Position numbers and translations under genes: made by a program
DNA from: Ignavibacteria bacterium
GTDB lineage: Bacteria > Bacteroidota > Ignavibacteria > Ignavibacteriales > SURF-24
Reading direction: 5' to 3'
Length of the DNA stretch: 64,000 nucleotides
NCBI GenBank assembly: GCA_025612245.1
Contig: JAAXKQ010000006.1
Coordinates: 186,001-250,000 of the forward strand
In this document: positions 62,443 to 64,000 of the stretch, piece after piece
How the letters are laid out: every line of letters begins with the position of its first letter
Position numbering within the stretch: the stretch's first letter is position 1
Notes under the pieces: generated by a model
What the model was told of the DNA's origin: nothing
Database searches by the model: none
What the model saw: only the letters and a program-made list of their open reading frames with translations

Positions 62443-63231
62443 TTAGAAGATTGGATTCACAAATTGTACATTTAATGCACGGTCAGCCGTCCCGGCATTG
62501 AGTTTTTTATTATTCAGCAAGTCCCTTAAGTCAAAGCCTACAGTAAAATTCTCGCTCAAAGTCCACCTGATGCCGGCATTTAAGTACCCGCTGCCATCGC
62601 CCAGGGCACTTGCCGTGTTGTCATTTATTGCGAAATCGTATTCCGCAATAAATGATAGCCTTGAACCGATTGTCTTTTCAAAACCTACGGAAAGGTTAAG
62701 ATCCTTGTCGCCATCTTCACCTTCAAGAGAGTAGTTCATTGTGCCGTGAAGGCTTAAATAGCCGAGGAACTGGAAATTTTTCGATACCGAACCGTAAAAT
62801 CCGGGGGATTTCACCTGGAAGCGGTTGACATCCTTGCCATTTATTTTTTTTACGAACTCTCCTTTTCCCTGCGAATCGAAACCAAGGGCAATTCCGGGAA
62901 CCCCGTCAGTTTCATCAAATAGCTTAACCTTAAGCATAACACCAGGCAGTTTATACCACAATGGCCTTCCGCTGCCGATAAAGTTTGCAGCCCCGTAAGA
63001 GATACCGAAGCTGAAATCCTTAAATGCCCCAACTTCAAGCCTGGAGATAAGCACTCCGGAAGGCATCATATAGAAATTTACGCCCACATGACCCTTATCC
63101 AGTACTCCTGCCGTTGGCACATCAATCAGATATTCAGATTCATTCTCTGCTTCCGAACCGGCCATTCCCTGCGGGAAAACCGCAGCAGGCAATAATAAGA
63201 CAAATAATATTAAAACTGCTTTAAGCTTCAT
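62443..63231 (-). CDS. YjbH-like outer-membrane protein
   Basis: This 262-aa protein has a signal (AVLILFVLLLPAAVFPQ) and strands with DVPTAGVLDKGHVGVNFYM near the N-terminus, a pattern seen in YjbH/DUF-type exopolysaccharide barrels. The rest is alternating strands (FSFGISYGAANFIGSGRPL, GYLSLHGTMNYSLEGEDGD, YLNAGIRWTLSENFTVGFDL). The terminal FVNPIF ends in Phe. It lies 156 bp upstream of the aromatic-rich lipoprotein gene in the same direction. The family link is weak. Confidence 0.6.
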   Translation of the reverse strand: MKLKAVLILFVLLLPAAVFPQGMAGSEAENESEYLIDVPTAGVLDKGHVGVNFYMMPSGVLISRLEVGAFKDFSFGISYGAANFIGSGRPLWYKLPGVMLKVKLFDETDGVPGIALGFDSQGKGEFVKKINGKDVNRFQVKSPGFYGSVSKNFQFLGYLSLHGTMNYSLEGEDGDKDLNLSVGFEKTIGSRLSFIAEYDFAINDNTASALGDGSGYLNAGIRWTLSENFTVGFDLRDLLNNKKLNAGTADRALNVQFVNPIF

Positions 63232-63327
63232 GGCCTTTTACCCCTGACATGAATATACTAGATTACTTTTTCCACATTCTGGAAAATTTATTTGGATTTC
63301 AGTGTTATTTTACTTTTCCTCTGCTCT

Positions 63328-63705
63328 TCAGGCCAAACTCGAAAGTACAGGAATTTCAATAATTGCCGGCAAAAGCTGAAATTCCGACCTGGCCCTTAGA
63401 ACAACCTTCCCTGAACTGCTCCTGGCTTTCAGTACAATTACTCCGTCGGGAAGATTGCTGTCCAAGACTTCAACAAGGTCCTTGCCTTCAATTATGTCAA
63501 AAACAACTGCAACTTTCCTTAGCGGCGCCCTGAAACCAAATGCATTTACCGGGACAGCTTCAATCCTGATTGTCGACTCCCCGTCGGCATAGAGTGCCTT
63601 CTGAGACAAACTGAAGGTGACTTCGTATATGTTAAATACATACTGCTTTAGAAAGTAGGAGACTATCAGCAGGACAATTAAAGCAATAATATATTGAGTC
63701 TTCAT
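63328..63705 (-). CDS. single-pass membrane protein with Ig-like domain
   Basis: This 125-aa protein has one N-terminal transmembrane helix (YIIALIVLLIVSYFLKQYVF) and an exported beta sandwich (LSQKALYADGESTIRIEAVP, VAVVFDIIEGKDLVEVLD, GVIVLKARSSSGKVVLRARS) similar in pattern to bacterial Ig-like (Big/invasin) domains. It is encoded between cysS and the YjbH-like gene in the same direction. Function unknown. Confidence 0.65.
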   Translation of the reverse strand: MKTQYIIALIVLLIVSYFLKQYVFNIYEVTFSLSQKALYADGESTIRIEAVPVNAFGFRAPLRKVAVVFDIIEGKDLVEVLDSNLPDGVIVLKARSSSGKVVLRARSEFQLLPAIIEIPVLSSLA

Positions 63706-63793
63706 ATCACGATCTTTTATTTATTGGGCAATAAACGTCAAAATTTTCCGTAAAAGCAAGAGCCCGGCTGCTTTATTTTCAGGCTTTATTATA

Positions 63794-64000
63794 TTAAGCC
63801 TCTTTATTTTTTTTGTATGTCGTCTTGTCCTTCTGATCCTGCAGAAGTATGCCTAGGTTTTTAAGCTCATCCCTTATTTTATCCGAAAGCGCAAAGTTCT
63901 TCTGCTGCCTGGCTTCCAGCCTTAGTTTTATGAGAAGTTCAATGAGATCACCTTCAAGTGAGGGCCCCTCGTCTTTGTTCTGTCCGGCACTGGAGCTAAT
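63794..64000 (-). CDS. cysS: cysteinyl-tRNA synthetase, C-terminal part
   Basis: The last 68 codons match the family's C-terminal helical domain (DLIELLIKLRLEARQQKNFA, LSDKIRDELKNLGILLQD), the DALR-type anticodon region. The N-terminal catalytic part lies beyond the right edge. The basic tail TYKKNKEA precedes the TAA stop. The family assignment is by motif only. Confidence 0.9.
   Translation of the reverse strand: MSSSAGQNKDEGPSLEGDLIELLIKLRLEARQQKNFALSDKIRDELKNLGILLQDQKDKTTYKKNKEA

Overview
The window looks like a chromosomal segment of a Gram-negative bacterium of the Bacteroidota/Chlorobi assemblage, most likely the Ignavibacteria-Melioribacter branch. I infer this from gene content: a TonB-dependent receptor with a carboxypeptidase-regulatory plug extension, a PorV/PorQ-like barrel, the TPR / DUF4292 / EnvC-type peptidase trio, DUF4292 itself, many signal-peptide beta-barrels and lipoproteins, and housekeeping enzymes of that flavour. 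Promoters resemble the classical -35/-10 sigma-70 type (TTGACA/TATAAT with 17-18 bp spacing) rather than the Bacteroides -33/-7 type, and Shine-Dalgarno (SD) sequences are frequent, which fits a deep branch better than the Bacteroidia. TTG and GTG starts are common. No phage, insertion sequence, CRISPR array or rRNA was seen. There is one tRNA.

Layout. 1-0.35 kb: 5' part of tgt (minus). 0.57-4.6 kb: a three-subunit exported molybdenum hydroxylase. 4.7-5.7 kb: lytic transglycosylase. 5.9-10.7 kb (plus): beta-CASP nuclease-like hydrolase, FN3 lipoprotein, large outer-membrane barrel and an RsbW-like kinase. 10.9-12.5 kb: mdh, facing rplU-rpmA. 12.8-19.7 kb (minus): pgi, a PhoR/PhoB-like two-component pair, dxs, xseA-xseB. 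19.8-23.3 kb: TonB-dependent receptor and an envelope protein. 23.6-28.8 kb (plus): RidA, a repeat lipoprotein, panD, a small envelope protein, a LytR_C protein, rsfS, argS. 28.8-33.4 kb (minus): surE-phzF-vWA-comF cluster. 33.8-43 kb: mazG (plus), then phoH, a LysM/coiled-coil lipoprotein pair, radC, a TPR protein, guaA, and efp-accB-accC-gcvH. 43.2-47.4 kb: TPR proteins, tRNA-Arg(CCG), a PHP-domain protein, a monooxygenase-fold protein and dapF. 47.9-57 kb: an orphan response-regulator/PAS protein, envelope barrels, EnvC-type peptidase, DUF4292 and TPR lipoproteins, and an ATP-grasp protein. 57.2-63.7 kb: rsgA, tonB, then a tightly coupled operon of two unusual lipoproteins and a FadL-like barrel, another barrel and an Ig-like membrane protein. 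The 3' end of cysS closes the window.

How the genes relate. Most are core metabolism or translation (efp, accBC, guaA, argS, dapF, panD, dxs, mdh, pgi, rplU, rpmA, rsfS, rsgA), interleaved with cell-envelope genes. The most unusual region is 59.1-62.3 kb. There an aromatic-rich lipoprotein, a lipoprotein with one CxxCH haem-type motif and an OmpP1/FadL-type barrel are coupled with 0-3 nt spacing. The two lipoproteins share a similar lipobox region and disordered Arg/Asn/Ser/Gly tails. I do not recognise this operon as a described system. All functional statements rest on reading motifs by eye; no database search was possible.
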